Positions 52,857-60,285 of a stretch of DNA of 60,285 nt are shown one piece after another. A program made the position numbers and the translations under genes. The notes beneath the pieces were generated by a model. It searched no databases, was not told the DNA's origin, and saw only the letters and a list, made by a program, of their open reading frames with translations. Origin of the DNA: Lysobacterales bacterium (GTDB lineage Bacteria > Pseudomonadota > Gammaproteobacteria > Xanthomonadales > Rhodanobacteraceae). How positions within the stretch are numbered: position 1 is the stretch's first letter; the number at the start of each line of letters is the position of its first letter. Where the stretch lies: NCBI GenBank assembly GCA_015655335.1, contig JAATFF010000060.1:1-60285 (forward strand). Reading direction: 5' to 3'.

Positions 52857-53750
52857 ATGCAGCGCGTTACCTTCGATCTGGATGTCATGCGTAGCTTCGT
52901 CACCGGTATCGAGCTGGGTAGCTTCGCCAAAGCCGCCGAACGGCTCGCCCGATCCACCTCCGCCGTGAGTGCCCAGCTGAAAAAGCTGGAAGATCAGGCC
53001 GGCACTCCGCTGTTACGTAAGGCGGGGCGCGGCATGGCATTGACCGAAGCCGGCGAAACCATGCTCGGCTACGCGCGGCGCTTGCTGGAACTCAACGATG
53101 AGGCTGCCACCGCGGTGCGCGGTATCCCATTGGAAGGACGCGTGCGACTGGGTTTGCAGGAAGATTTCGGCGAGAGCGTGCTGCCCGAGGTCCTGGGGCG
53201 GTTCAAACGCGCCCATCCCAGGCTACGCGTCGAAGTGCACATTGCACGCAACCCCGCATTGCTGCAATCGCTAAACGCGGGGCAGCTCGATCTCGCGTTG
53301 GCATGGGAAATAGAGTCGCGCGCGCCATACATCGAGCACGTGTACACCTTGCCGATGTGCTGGATCGGTGCCGATGACGCGCCAGTCGCTCGCGAAGCCG
53401 GCGAGCCCGTGCCGCTGGTGGTGCTGGAAGCGCCATGCCTGATGCGCACGGCGGCCATCGATGCCTTGGATCGTGCAGGTATTCCTTGGCGCATCGCATT
53501 TACCAGCGCCAGTCTTGCGGGGACCTGGGCTGCGGTCAAAGCAGGGCTGGGCGTCAGTGTGCGAACGCCGCTCGGCTTGCCGTCGGAGCTGCGCGCGATG
53601 GATCCGCGAGAGGCCTGCCTCCCCGCATTGCCCATGCTCGGCCTCGCGCTTTATCGCGGTGAAGCCGAATCCGCACCGGCGGTGAGTCGGCTGGCGGAGC
53701 TGATCCTGCAGTGCCTGCAAACGGATCGTCCGCCGCTTTCGCTGGCGTGA
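52857..53750 (+). CDS. LysR-family transcriptional regulator beside DUF4865/tautomerase genes
   Basis: A 297-residue LysR protein. The HTH is DLDVMRSFVTGIELGSFAKAAERLARSTSAVSAQLKKLEDQAGTPLLRK; the effector domain (about 92-295) contains LQEDFGESVLPEVLGRFKRAHP. It is divergent from the DUF4865-tautomerase pair and likely controls them and itself through the dyad at 52813-52840. It ends 1 bp from the stop of the convergent glutaminyl cyclase gene. Confidence 0.93.
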   Translation: MQRVTFDLDVMRSFVTGIELGSFAKAAERLARSTSAVSAQLKKLEDQAGTPLLRKAGRGMALTEAGETMLGYARRLLELNDEAATAVRGIPLEGRVRLGLQEDFGESVLPEVLGRFKRAHPRLRVEVHIARNPALLQSLNAGQLDLALAWEIESRAPYIEHVYTLPMCWIGADDAPVAREAGEPVPLVVLEAPCLMRTAAIDALDRAGIPWRIAFTSASLAGTWAAVKAGLGVSVRTPLGLPSELRAMDPREACLPALPMLGLALYRGEAESAPAVSRLAELILQCLQTDRPPLSLA

Positions 53751-53751
53751 C

Positions 53752-54537
53752 CTAGCCGCCCGGCTGCGGCGGTGTCAGTTGAATCTCATAGATCAGCGGC
53801 CAGCGCTTGCCGGTGACGAACAACCGATCGTGCTTCGCGTCGTAGGCGATGCCATTGAGTACGTCGTTGCTGGGATCGGCTGTTTCATCCGCTTTCGGCC
53901 CGAGGCCAGTCAGATCGATCCAGCCCACCACTTTGCCGCTGGCCGGATCGATGCGGGCGATGCGGTTGGTCAGCCAGACATTGGCGTAGATCTGGCCTTT
54001 CACCCATTCCACTTCGTTGATGTTGACGAGCGGCGTGCCAGCGGCCGTGACATCGATATGGCCGACTTGCTTGAGCGTTTCCGGGTCGAGCACGCGAATG
54101 GTCGGCGTGCCGTCGCTCATCAAGATATCGCGGCCATTCTCGGTAAGCGCCCAGCCTTCGCCGGGATAGTCGAACTGGCCCAGCCGCTTGAAGCTATCGA
54201 GATCGTAGATATAGCCGTGATGCGACTGCCAGGTCAGCTCGATCAGCTTGTGCTTCCACGCCACGATGCCTTCGCCGTAATCGGGCGGCGGCAGGTGGGC
54301 TTGCTGCACGACTTCGCCGGTCTTGATATCGACCTTGCGTACGGAGGATTGTCCGACCGTGCCGGTGCCTTCGTAGAAGTAACCGTTGAGGTAGAAAAAA
54401 CCTTCGGTGTACGCACCGGTATCGTGCGGGTAGGTATGCAGTACCTTGTAGCCATACACCGGTATGGCGGACTGCGCGTAGGCGGAAGAGGCCAGGCACA
54501 GCGCGAGAAGGACGAGCAGGCGAGAGAGTCGTTTCAT
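53752..54537 (-). CDS. Glutaminyl-peptide cyclotransferase (plant-type, five-bladed propeller)
   Basis: A 261-residue exported protein with signal peptide cleaved near AYA-QS (about residue 21). The fold shows repeated blades with conserved motifs of the plant/bacterial QC family: GAYTEGFFYLNGYFYEGTG, GEGIVAWKHKLIELTWQ, LPPPDYGEG, INEVEWVKGQIYANVWLTN and LNGIAYD. It converts N-terminal Gln to pyroglutamate on exported peptides. ATG 54537 gives a normal signal; 54555 is an alternative. It is divergent from the Kef-type antiporter. Confidence 0.9.
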   Translation of the reverse strand: MKRLSRLLVLLALCLASSAYAQSAIPVYGYKVLHTYPHDTGAYTEGFFYLNGYFYEGTGTVGQSSVRKVDIKTGEVVQQAHLPPPDYGEGIVAWKHKLIELTWQSHHGYIYDLDSFKRLGQFDYPGEGWALTENGRDILMSDGTPTIRVLDPETLKQVGHIDVTAAGTPLVNINEVEWVKGQIYANVWLTNRIARIDPASGKVVGWIDLTGLGPKADETADPSNDVLNGIAYDAKHDRLFVTGKRWPLIYEIQLTPPQPGG

Positions 54538-54602
54538 AGCGCCGGATAATCCCATGTCCGATGCGTTCCCGTCAGCAGCGTCTTTTTTTACGTTCCCGTC
54601 GG

Positions 54603-54643
54603 GTATCGCATGAAATAATCGTCGTCGAAGGATTATTCGATAC
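54603..54643. promoter_or_regulatory. Nested inverted repeats just upstream of the Kef-type antiporter gene
   Basis: An outer pair GTATCG (54603-54608) and CGATAC (54638-54643) encloses an inner pair AATAATC (54614-54620) and GATTATT (54631-54637), with spacers of 5 nt on the left and none on the right. The element ends 9 bp before the GTG at 54653, next to the ribosome site (GGAGCGAGC). It could be an operator or a leader hairpin covering initiation. Confidence 0.45.
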
Positions 54644-54652
54644 GGAGCGAGC

Positions 54653-56491
54653 GTGGACAGCCAGTCTTTTCTGCGTACTGCCGTGGTGTTCCTGCTGGCA
54701 ACCGTGATCGCGGTGCCGCTGACCAAGCGGTTTCGGCTGGGTGCCGTGCTGGGCTATCTGCTGGCTGGCATCGTGATCGGACCGGCCGAGCTTGGCCTGA
54801 TTGCTAATCCCGCTGGTATCGGTGCCATCTCCGAATTTGGCGTGGTGCTGATGCTGTTCGTGATCGGCCTGGAGCTTTCGCCGCAGCGCCTTTGGGTGAT
54901 GCGTCGCTCCGTATTCGGCACGGGCCTCTTGCAAGTGCTGACCTGCAGCGCAGTCATCGGCGTGATCGCTTATGCATGGTTCGGTTTGCCGCCGGCTGCG
55001 GCGGCGATTATCGGCGGCAGTCTGGCTTTGTCGTCGACGGCGTTCGGCCTGCAGATTCTTGCCGAGCGAAAGGAGGCCGGACTGGCCTACGGGCGGCAAT
55101 CGTTCGCGATCCTGCTGTTCCAGGATCTGGCCGCGATTCCGTTGATTGCCGCCGTGCCACTGCTGGCGTCGACATCGGCCAAGCACGGCATCGATCCGTA
55201 CGCGGTGCTTCGCACCGTAGGCGTGATCGTGGCGGTGGTGGTCGGCGGTCGTTACTTGTTGCGTCCGATATTCCGCTTCGTGGCACGGGCCGATTCAGTG
55301 GAAGTGTCGACCGCTACAGCGTTGCTGGTGGTGATGGGCATCGCCCTGCTGATGGAAGAGACCGGCGTGTCGGTCACGCTTGGCGCGTTTCTCGCTGGTG
55401 TGTTGTTGGCCGACTCCGAATATCGCCACGAGCTGGAATCGAACATCGAGCCGTTCAAGGGTTTGTTGCTGGGCTTGTTCTTCATCAGTGTCGGCATGTC
55501 GATGCAGATCCATCTGCTGGTGCAATCTCCGCTGCTGGTGCTTGGGCTGACGTTTGGTCTATTGCTCGTGAAAGGCATGTTGCTATGGCCTCTGGGGCTC
55601 ACCGTGGGTGGCTTGGGTCGTGGCGATGCATTGCGGTTGGCAGTCATGCTGGCTTGTGGAGGCGAGTTTGCTTTCGTCGTGCTGCGACAGGCGGCCGAGC
55701 GTGGTTTGATCGCCGAGCAGCAAAGCGGTCTGCTGATACTGGCCATTACGTTGTCGATGGCGCTGACGCCTCTGCTGGTGGCGGTCACGGGCAAGCTGCT
55801 CGGCAAGCGGCAGAAAGAATCATCCACACGCCCCTTCGACACCATCGATGTGGATCGTCCGCGCGTGATCATTGCCGGTTACGGGCGCATGGGACAGATT
55901 ATCGCGCGCGTGCTGCGTGCCAGGAATATTTCGTTCGTAGCGCTCGATCACTCCGTCGAACAACTCGACCTGGTGCAGCGCTTCGGCAACCGCAAGGGCA
56001 TCTTCTATGGCGACCCGGCGCGTCCGGAACTATTGCGCGCGGCGCAAGCGGATAAAGCGGAAGTATTCGTGCTGGCCAGTGACGACCCGGAATCCAGTCT
56101 GCGCGTCGTGCGCGTCGTGCGGCGTCAATATCCCCACCTGAAGATCATTGCGCGTGCGCGCAATCGCCAGCACGTGTGGCGACTGATGGACCTGGGTATC
56201 GATGAACCGGTGCGCGAGACGCTGTACTCGAGTCTCAAGATGACGCGCAAGGCACTCGAAGCGCTGGGCCTATCCTCAGAGGAAGCCGTGGCGGAAGTGG
56301 AGCATTTTCGGCGCCAGGATTCGGAGCTGATCAAGATCCAATATCTGGTCTACGACGACGACGCGAAACTTGTGCAAACCACGCGCGAAGCGTTGGCCGA
56401 CCTGGACAGGCTGTTCGAGGCCGACGCGGAAATCAAACCAGCGCCGGCGAACAAGCCCGATGCCGATACGCCGCTTGTCGACGAACGCTGA
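54653..56491 (+). CDS. Kef-type (CPA2) cation:proton antiporter with RCK domain
   Basis: A 612-residue protein. Residues 1-390 form about twelve transmembrane helices with the CPA2 motifs GYLLAGIVIGP, FVIGLELSP, SSTAFGLQIL and LFQDLAAIP. Residues about 400-520 form the RCK/TrkA-N domain with VIIAGYGRMGQIIARVL (NAD(H)-binding) and LDHSVEQLDLVQRFG. A short acidic tail follows. KefB/KefC proteins release K+ in exchange for H+ during electrophile stress; no ancillary kefF/kefG gene is adjacent. GTG start. Confidence 0.9.
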   Translation: MDSQSFLRTAVVFLLATVIAVPLTKRFRLGAVLGYLLAGIVIGPAELGLIANPAGIGAISEFGVVLMLFVIGLELSPQRLWVMRRSVFGTGLLQVLTCSAVIGVIAYAWFGLPPAAAAIIGGSLALSSTAFGLQILAERKEAGLAYGRQSFAILLFQDLAAIPLIAAVPLLASTSAKHGIDPYAVLRTVGVIVAVVVGGRYLLRPIFRFVARADSVEVSTATALLVVMGIALLMEETGVSVTLGAFLAGVLLADSEYRHELESNIEPFKGLLLGLFFISVGMSMQIHLLVQSPLLVLGLTFGLLLVKGMLLWPLGLTVGGLGRGDALRLAVMLACGGEFAFVVLRQAAERGLIAEQQSGLLILAITLSMALTPLLVAVTGKLLGKRQKESSTRPFDTIDVDRPRVIIAGYGRMGQIIARVLRARNISFVALDHSVEQLDLVQRFGNRKGIFYGDPARPELLRAAQADKAEVFVLASDDPESSLRVVRVVRRQYPHLKIIARARNRQHVWRLMDLGIDEPVRETLYSSLKMTRKALEALGLSSEEAVAEVEHFRRQDSELIKIQYLVYDDDAKLVQTTREALADLDRLFEADAEIKPAPANKPDADTPLVDER

Positions 56492-56636
56492 ATGGCATTC
56501 AGCTGTAACGCGCTGTTGCAAACAAACGTAGAAATAGTTCACGAAAACGGTAAGTTTCGCGTAAGAAATCGGGAGGGGATGGGATTCAGCTCCTTGGGTG
56601 TAAACCTACGGTAAGCACGTTGCGTTTCAATGTCGC

Positions 56637-57737
56637 ATGACTATGTCTTTCCAGCCGCTCGTCATCCGCTTCGGTCGCCTAGGCGATACGTTGTTGCTCC
56701 AGCCGTTGTTGCGCAGGCTTCACGCTCGTTATGGTCAGCCTTGTCAGCTGTTGGCGGTGGGCAAGTATTCCGTCGAGTTGTATCGGGATCAGCCGGATGT
56801 GGCCGAGATCATCGCGCTGCAGTCGCATCATCGACCTCTGCCGTTCAGTCCGGAGCAATGGCGTGCCATTCATGCGTTGCGCAAGATGCGCGACGTACCG
56901 GTGTACGTATGCGAACCGCAACCGCGCTCGCTCGCTCGCATTCGGTTGATGTTGAAGCTGGCGGGCATTCCCGACAGTCATTGCGTTTTTCTCAATGACA
57001 TTCCATTGCCGGCGGATGGTCATTGGATCGAACACTTGCTGCAATTGGCCGATGCTACGCCACCGGCCTTCTGCGATCGGTTCGCGAATGTGGCCTGCAT
57101 GACCAGTTGCGTTCCCGAACTGTTGGTCAGCGAGCAGGAGCGCGCCGAATGTCATCGCTGGCTGGTTGATCGCGAATGGCTAGGCCAACCATTGGTGTTG
57201 CTGCAGCCGGCGAACAAACGCACGGTGCGTTGGAATGGGGTGCGTGCGGCAAGCGACGATGATAAGCAGTGGCCGATCGCACATTGGGCCAAGGTCGCCG
57301 CGGCTATCCACGTGCAGCTGCCGCATGCGCGCATTCTGCTGTGCGGATCGCAGGCCGAAGCGGATTATCTGGAAAGCATTCGCAAAGCGATGGTGCAGCC
57401 CGGCGTTGAAGTGATTGCCAAAGATTTGCCGCTGACACGGCTAAAGGCGCTGCTGGCCGTGGCGCACAGCATGATTTCAGTTGATACCGGACCGGCGCAT
57501 ATGGCCGCTGCGATGGGTTGCCCGCTGGTAGTGATGTTTGGCTCCGTTTCGCCTGCTCATTGGACGCCGCGCGGCGGTGCGCCCGATGCCGTGCACGTAC
57601 TGGGAGGTCCGCCGCATAACCGTGTCGATGCCATTACGCCCGAAGCGGTGATCGACGCATGGCACGCGCTGCCGGCACGCAGGTTGTCGATGTCGCACGT
57701 GGACATGGCATCGACGAGCATCTACGCGGCGGCGTAA
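56637..57737 (+). CDS. Glycosyltransferase family 9 protein (heptosyltransferase-like)
   Basis: A 366-residue GT-B enzyme. The N-terminal FGRLGDTLLLQPLLRRLHARYG and the C-terminal nucleotide-sugar site MISVDTGPAHMAAAMGCPLVVMFGS, then HVLGGPPHNRVDAITPEAV, match family GT9. GT9 enzymes attach heptose to lipopolysaccharide inner core. No other LPS genes are near, so the acceptor is uncertain. ATG 56637 or 56643 are possible starts. Confidence 0.9.
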   Translation: MTMSFQPLVIRFGRLGDTLLLQPLLRRLHARYGQPCQLLAVGKYSVELYRDQPDVAEIIALQSHHRPLPFSPEQWRAIHALRKMRDVPVYVCEPQPRSLARIRLMLKLAGIPDSHCVFLNDIPLPADGHWIEHLLQLADATPPAFCDRFANVACMTSCVPELLVSEQERAECHRWLVDREWLGQPLVLLQPANKRTVRWNGVRAASDDDKQWPIAHWAKVAAAIHVQLPHARILLCGSQAEADYLESIRKAMVQPGVEVIAKDLPLTRLKALLAVAHSMISVDTGPAHMAAAMGCPLVVMFGSVSPAHWTPRGGAPDAVHVLGGPPHNRVDAITPEAVIDAWHALPARRLSMSHVDMASTSIYAAA

Positions 57738-57760
57738 TCACTCACGGCACGTTTGGTGCA

Positions 57761-60285
57761 TCAGGGATCGGAAGGTTGTGCCGGTTGGCGCAGAGTCTGG
57801 CGTACGCTGGGGATAGCACTTCCGCGTGCAGCCAATTCATGCGCGATGTCGACGAAGCCAAGATGCCGTGCCACGTCTGCAGCTGTGCGACCGAAGCCGT
57901 CCGCCGCATTGCGATCGGCACCGCGCGTCAGTAGCACGCGCGCGGGCGGTAGCAAGGCATGCATGGCACAGGCGTGCAACGCGGTGACACCACGCTGGTC
58001 TGCATGATCGATGCGCGCGCCGGCGTCGAGCAGCACGGGCAGCAACGCGCCGATGTGAGTGGCATCGCAGGGACTGCCCGGACGCATATGGGCGCCCAGT
58101 AACAGAAGAAGCGACGTCTTGCCTTCGCCGTCGGCGAGGTTCGGATCGGCCTTGCGCTTGAGCAGTGCATCGAACAGACGACGCGCGCGCAGACTGTCGT
58201 TCTGTTCAAACCCAAACTGCGATCCGGCGTGCAGCGCACTGTGACCGCGCGCGTCGACGGCGTTGGCATCGGCGCCAGCCTCCAGCAACTGTTCGGCGAT
58301 CTCCGGGTAACCCTGGACCGCGGCGATCATCAGCGCCGTGGCGTCGCCCGGAAGACGTTGATCCACGGCCGCTCCACGCTCGAGCAGCAGCGCGACCAAC
58401 GCTTCGCGTCGCGCTGCGACGGCGGCGGCCAGCGGCGTCATCCCGTTGTTGGCGCTGGCAGCGATGTCGGCGCCGGCCTCGATCAGCGTCGTGGCGACGT
58501 CGCGATGACCGGCACCACACGCGTGCAGCAGGGCGGTAGCGCCTTGGGTATCCCGGGTATCGACGGAAAAACCGAGTTCGAGCAAGCGACGCACGGCGAC
58601 ATCCTGCCCATGCGTAGCGGCGTGAATCAGATCCTCGGCACGCAACGGACGGCGCGGACGTTGCCAGCCGTTCCAGTCGAGCCAGCGCTCCAATTCAGGA
58701 TGCTCCAGCGCGAGTCCGAGCGGTGTTTCGCCATTTCCATCGACCGCTTCGGCGTCGGCGCCGTGCGCGACAAGCGCGCGCACCAGCGGCAGCGCATCGG
58801 CGCCGTATTCGAGTGCGGCAAACAACGGTGTACGTCCGCTGCCGTCGCGGCCATTGGGATTGCAACCACGTGCCAGCAAGGCTTGCAGCAAAGCGAGTTG
58901 GCCGTTGGTGGCGGCCAGATGCAGTGGCGTGCGCTCGCGTTCGTCGGTGCCGAACGGATCGGCGCCGCGCTCGAGCAAGGCAAGCGGAAGTGCGGCAGCT
59001 TGCGGTGCGTCGTGCAGGCGACCCAATGCTTGCGCGAGCAGACCGGCACCGGCGGGCGTGGCGCCGGCATCGAGCAGATCTTCGATCGCCTCGGTGCTGT
59101 CGGGCAGCCGCGGCAGCAGCGCATCGAACAGACGACGTCCGAGCGGCGGCAGGGTGGGGTGATCGCTGTCGATATCGTCGATCAGTTGCGGTTGTAGACG
59201 AGCTTCGGCTTCCAGGCCGTGATCGAGCAACCAGCGTCTGGCGGCACTGAGGTCCGGTTCGGCGAGATCCACATAGAGTTGAGCGAGCTGCGACGGCGAC
59301 CAGTCACGCACGCGCGCCGCGAAACTGGAAACGACCGCCCAATGACCGAAACGCAAAGCATCGAGCAGATGTGCAGGGGTGTCGGCGCCTTCGGAAATGG
59401 CATCCAGATTCAGGCTGGCTGGGAGCGGCGTATCCGGATCGAGCAGGGCGACCAAATCCCAGCGCCCGCTGGCGGCAGCATGATCGAGCGCGCTGCAGCC
59501 ATCGCTGCCGGGTGTCTTCGGTTCCGCGCCGAGTGCGAGCAATGCACGTACGGTTTCGGTTTGTGCACGCGGTGATTGGCAGGCGAGCGTGAGGGCATCG
59601 CGGCCGTGCTTGTCGCGGGTACGCGCATCGGCCTGCGCTTGGGCAAGCAATTGCACGATGCCTACGGGGCCGGCGCGCGATGCTTCCATCAACGCGGTGC
59701 TGCCGTGATGATCGAGCAGATTTACATCCGCGCCCGCTGTGCGCAGCGCGCGTGCAATGTGTTCATGTCCCTCGGCAGCGGCAGCCATCAGGGCACTACG
59801 CTGTTTGGCGTCGACGGCGTTCACGGCAGCGCGATGCTTCAGCAGCATCTTTACGCCGGCAATGTCGTCATCGGCGATACCGGCCGCGGCGACCAAGGCG
59901 GGTTCGCCATTCGCCGGGGAGACCTTGGCGCCACGCCCCAGCAGAAATTGCACCAGCGGCCAGTTGGCGGCGCGGCAAGCGATCGACAGCGCGCTGGCGC
60001 CGGTGTTGTTGAGTGCATCGATCGAGGCGCCCGCATCCAGCAGCATCGCTGCAACGGTGGGCTCGCCGCTGAGCACGGAACCGTGCAGCGGGGTGTTGCC
60101 GTCGACATCGGCGGTGAGCGGGCTGGCGCCGTTGGCCAGCAACGTCATCACGGCGTCGGCACGACCGTGCCAGCTGTCGCGCGTGGCGGCAAGCAGCGGT
60201 GTCAGGCCGCCGTTGGCGCGATTGACGTCGGCACCTTTGGCGATCAGTGCACGCAAGAGATGCGGATCGGGCAACAGCGCGGCGA
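57761..60285 (-). CDS. Giant ankyrin-repeat protein (N-terminus off window)
   Basis: At least 841 codons are in the window; the 5' end runs off at 60285 in open frame. It contains roughly twenty ankyrin repeats of the TPLHxAAxxGxxxxVxxLLxxGAD type, in two blocks. Between them is a non-ankyrin helical stretch (about 290-400 from the window edge) with LYVDLAEPDLSAARRWLLDHG. No signal or membrane segment is visible in the part present. Ankyrin proteins mediate protein contacts; the partner is unknown. The C-terminus converges with the GT9 gene, 23 bp apart. Confidence 0.9.
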   Translation of the reverse strand, partial: AALLPDPHLLRALIAKGADVNRANGGLTPLLAATRDSWHGRADAVMTLLANGASPLTADVDGNTPLHGSVLSGEPTVAAMLLDAGASIDALNNTGASALSIACRAANWPLVQFLLGRGAKVSPANGEPALVAAAGIADDDIAGVKMLLKHRAAVNAVDAKQRSALMAAAAEGHEHIARALRTAGADVNLLDHHGSTALMEASRAGPVGIVQLLAQAQADARTRDKHGRDALTLACQSPRAQTETVRALLALGAEPKTPGSDGCSALDHAAASGRWDLVALLDPDTPLPASLNLDAISEGADTPAHLLDALRFGHWAVVSSFAARVRDWSPSQLAQLYVDLAEPDLSAARRWLLDHGLEAEARLQPQLIDDIDSDHPTLPPLGRRLFDALLPRLPDSTEAIEDLLDAGATPAGAGLLAQALGRLHDAPQAAALPLALLERGADPFGTDERERTPLHLAATNGQLALLQALLARGCNPNGRDGSGRTPLFAALEYGADALPLVRALVAHGADAEAVDGNGETPLGLALEHPELERWLDWNGWQRPRRPLRAEDLIHAATHGQDVAVRRLLELGFSVDTRDTQGATALLHACGAGHRDVATTLIEAGADIAASANNGMTPLAAAVAARREALVALLLERGAAVDQRLPGDATALMIAAVQGYPEIAEQLLEAGADANAVDARGHSALHAGSQFGFEQNDSLRARRLFDALLKRKADPNLADGEGKTSLLLLLGAHMRPGSPCDATHIGALLPVLLDAGARIDHADQRGVTALHACAMHALLPPARVLLTRGADRNAADGFGRTAADVARHLGFVDIAHELAARGSAIPSVRQTLRQPAQPSDP

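Overview
The window is about 60 kb of gene-dense, roughly 60 % G+C chromosome from a gammaproteobacterium. The best fit is the Xanthomonadales, probably Rhodanobacteraceae (Dyella/Rhodanobacter type). This is inferred from the gene set: full-length PlsB, a Pseudomonas-like DesA desaturase, secB-gpsA beside rpmB-rpmG, the GC-rich stem-loop repeat pairs between genes, and a magnesium-type HemB. No rRNA, tRNA, CRISPR array, prophage or insertion sequence was seen. Most of it is housekeeping and metabolic DNA with several accessory operons.

1-8.8 kb: a truncated CpdB-type periplasmic nucleotidase, an LTA-synthase-like membrane sulfatase, prolyl iminopeptidase, a DUF3300 lipoprotein with very biased composition followed by a strong terminator, a divergent Lrp/EamA exporter pair, a GST, and ubiE. 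8.9-12 kb: a tightly packed envelope redox operon (DsrE-like protein, orphan ModA-like binding protein, TsdB-like dihaem cytochrome, TsdA-like thiosulfate dehydrogenase), preceded by two perfect inverted repeats. 12-18.7 kb: a six-gene catabolic operon (acyl-CoA dehydrogenase, APH-like kinase, histidine phosphatase, two SDRs, CurA-like reductase) divergent from a LysR regulator, with a clear inverted repeat between them. The adjacent kinase and dehydrogenase suggest a phosphorylation-elimination route for hydroxyacyl-CoAs.

18.7-33.4 kb: lipoprotein-plsB, an e(P4)-type acid phosphatase, an AI-2E family permease, rep-bluB, tdk with an unknown protein, and a translationally coupled operon of Gld-like ABC transporter genes ending in mutM. 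33.5-41.2 kb: desA, an AT-rich zinc-ribbon methyltransferase that looks acquired, rpmB-rpmG (rpmG is only 55 codons), secB-gpsA and a SNF2 helicase. 41.5-50.5 kb: a large autotransporter with about 15 degenerate 24-25-residue repeats, a Sel1-like exported protein, a HAD phosphatase with glucokinase, a sedolisin-family peptidase and hemB. 50.6-60.3 kb: a flavin monooxygenase, a tautomerase/DUF4865/LysR module, a glutaminyl cyclase, a Kef-type antiporter, a family 9 glycosyltransferase and a giant ankyrin-repeat protein cut by the window end.

The strongest candidates for under-described biology are the tsd-like operon with its extra binding protein, the kinase/dehydrogenase/phosphatase operon, the autotransporter passenger, and the AT-rich methyltransferase.
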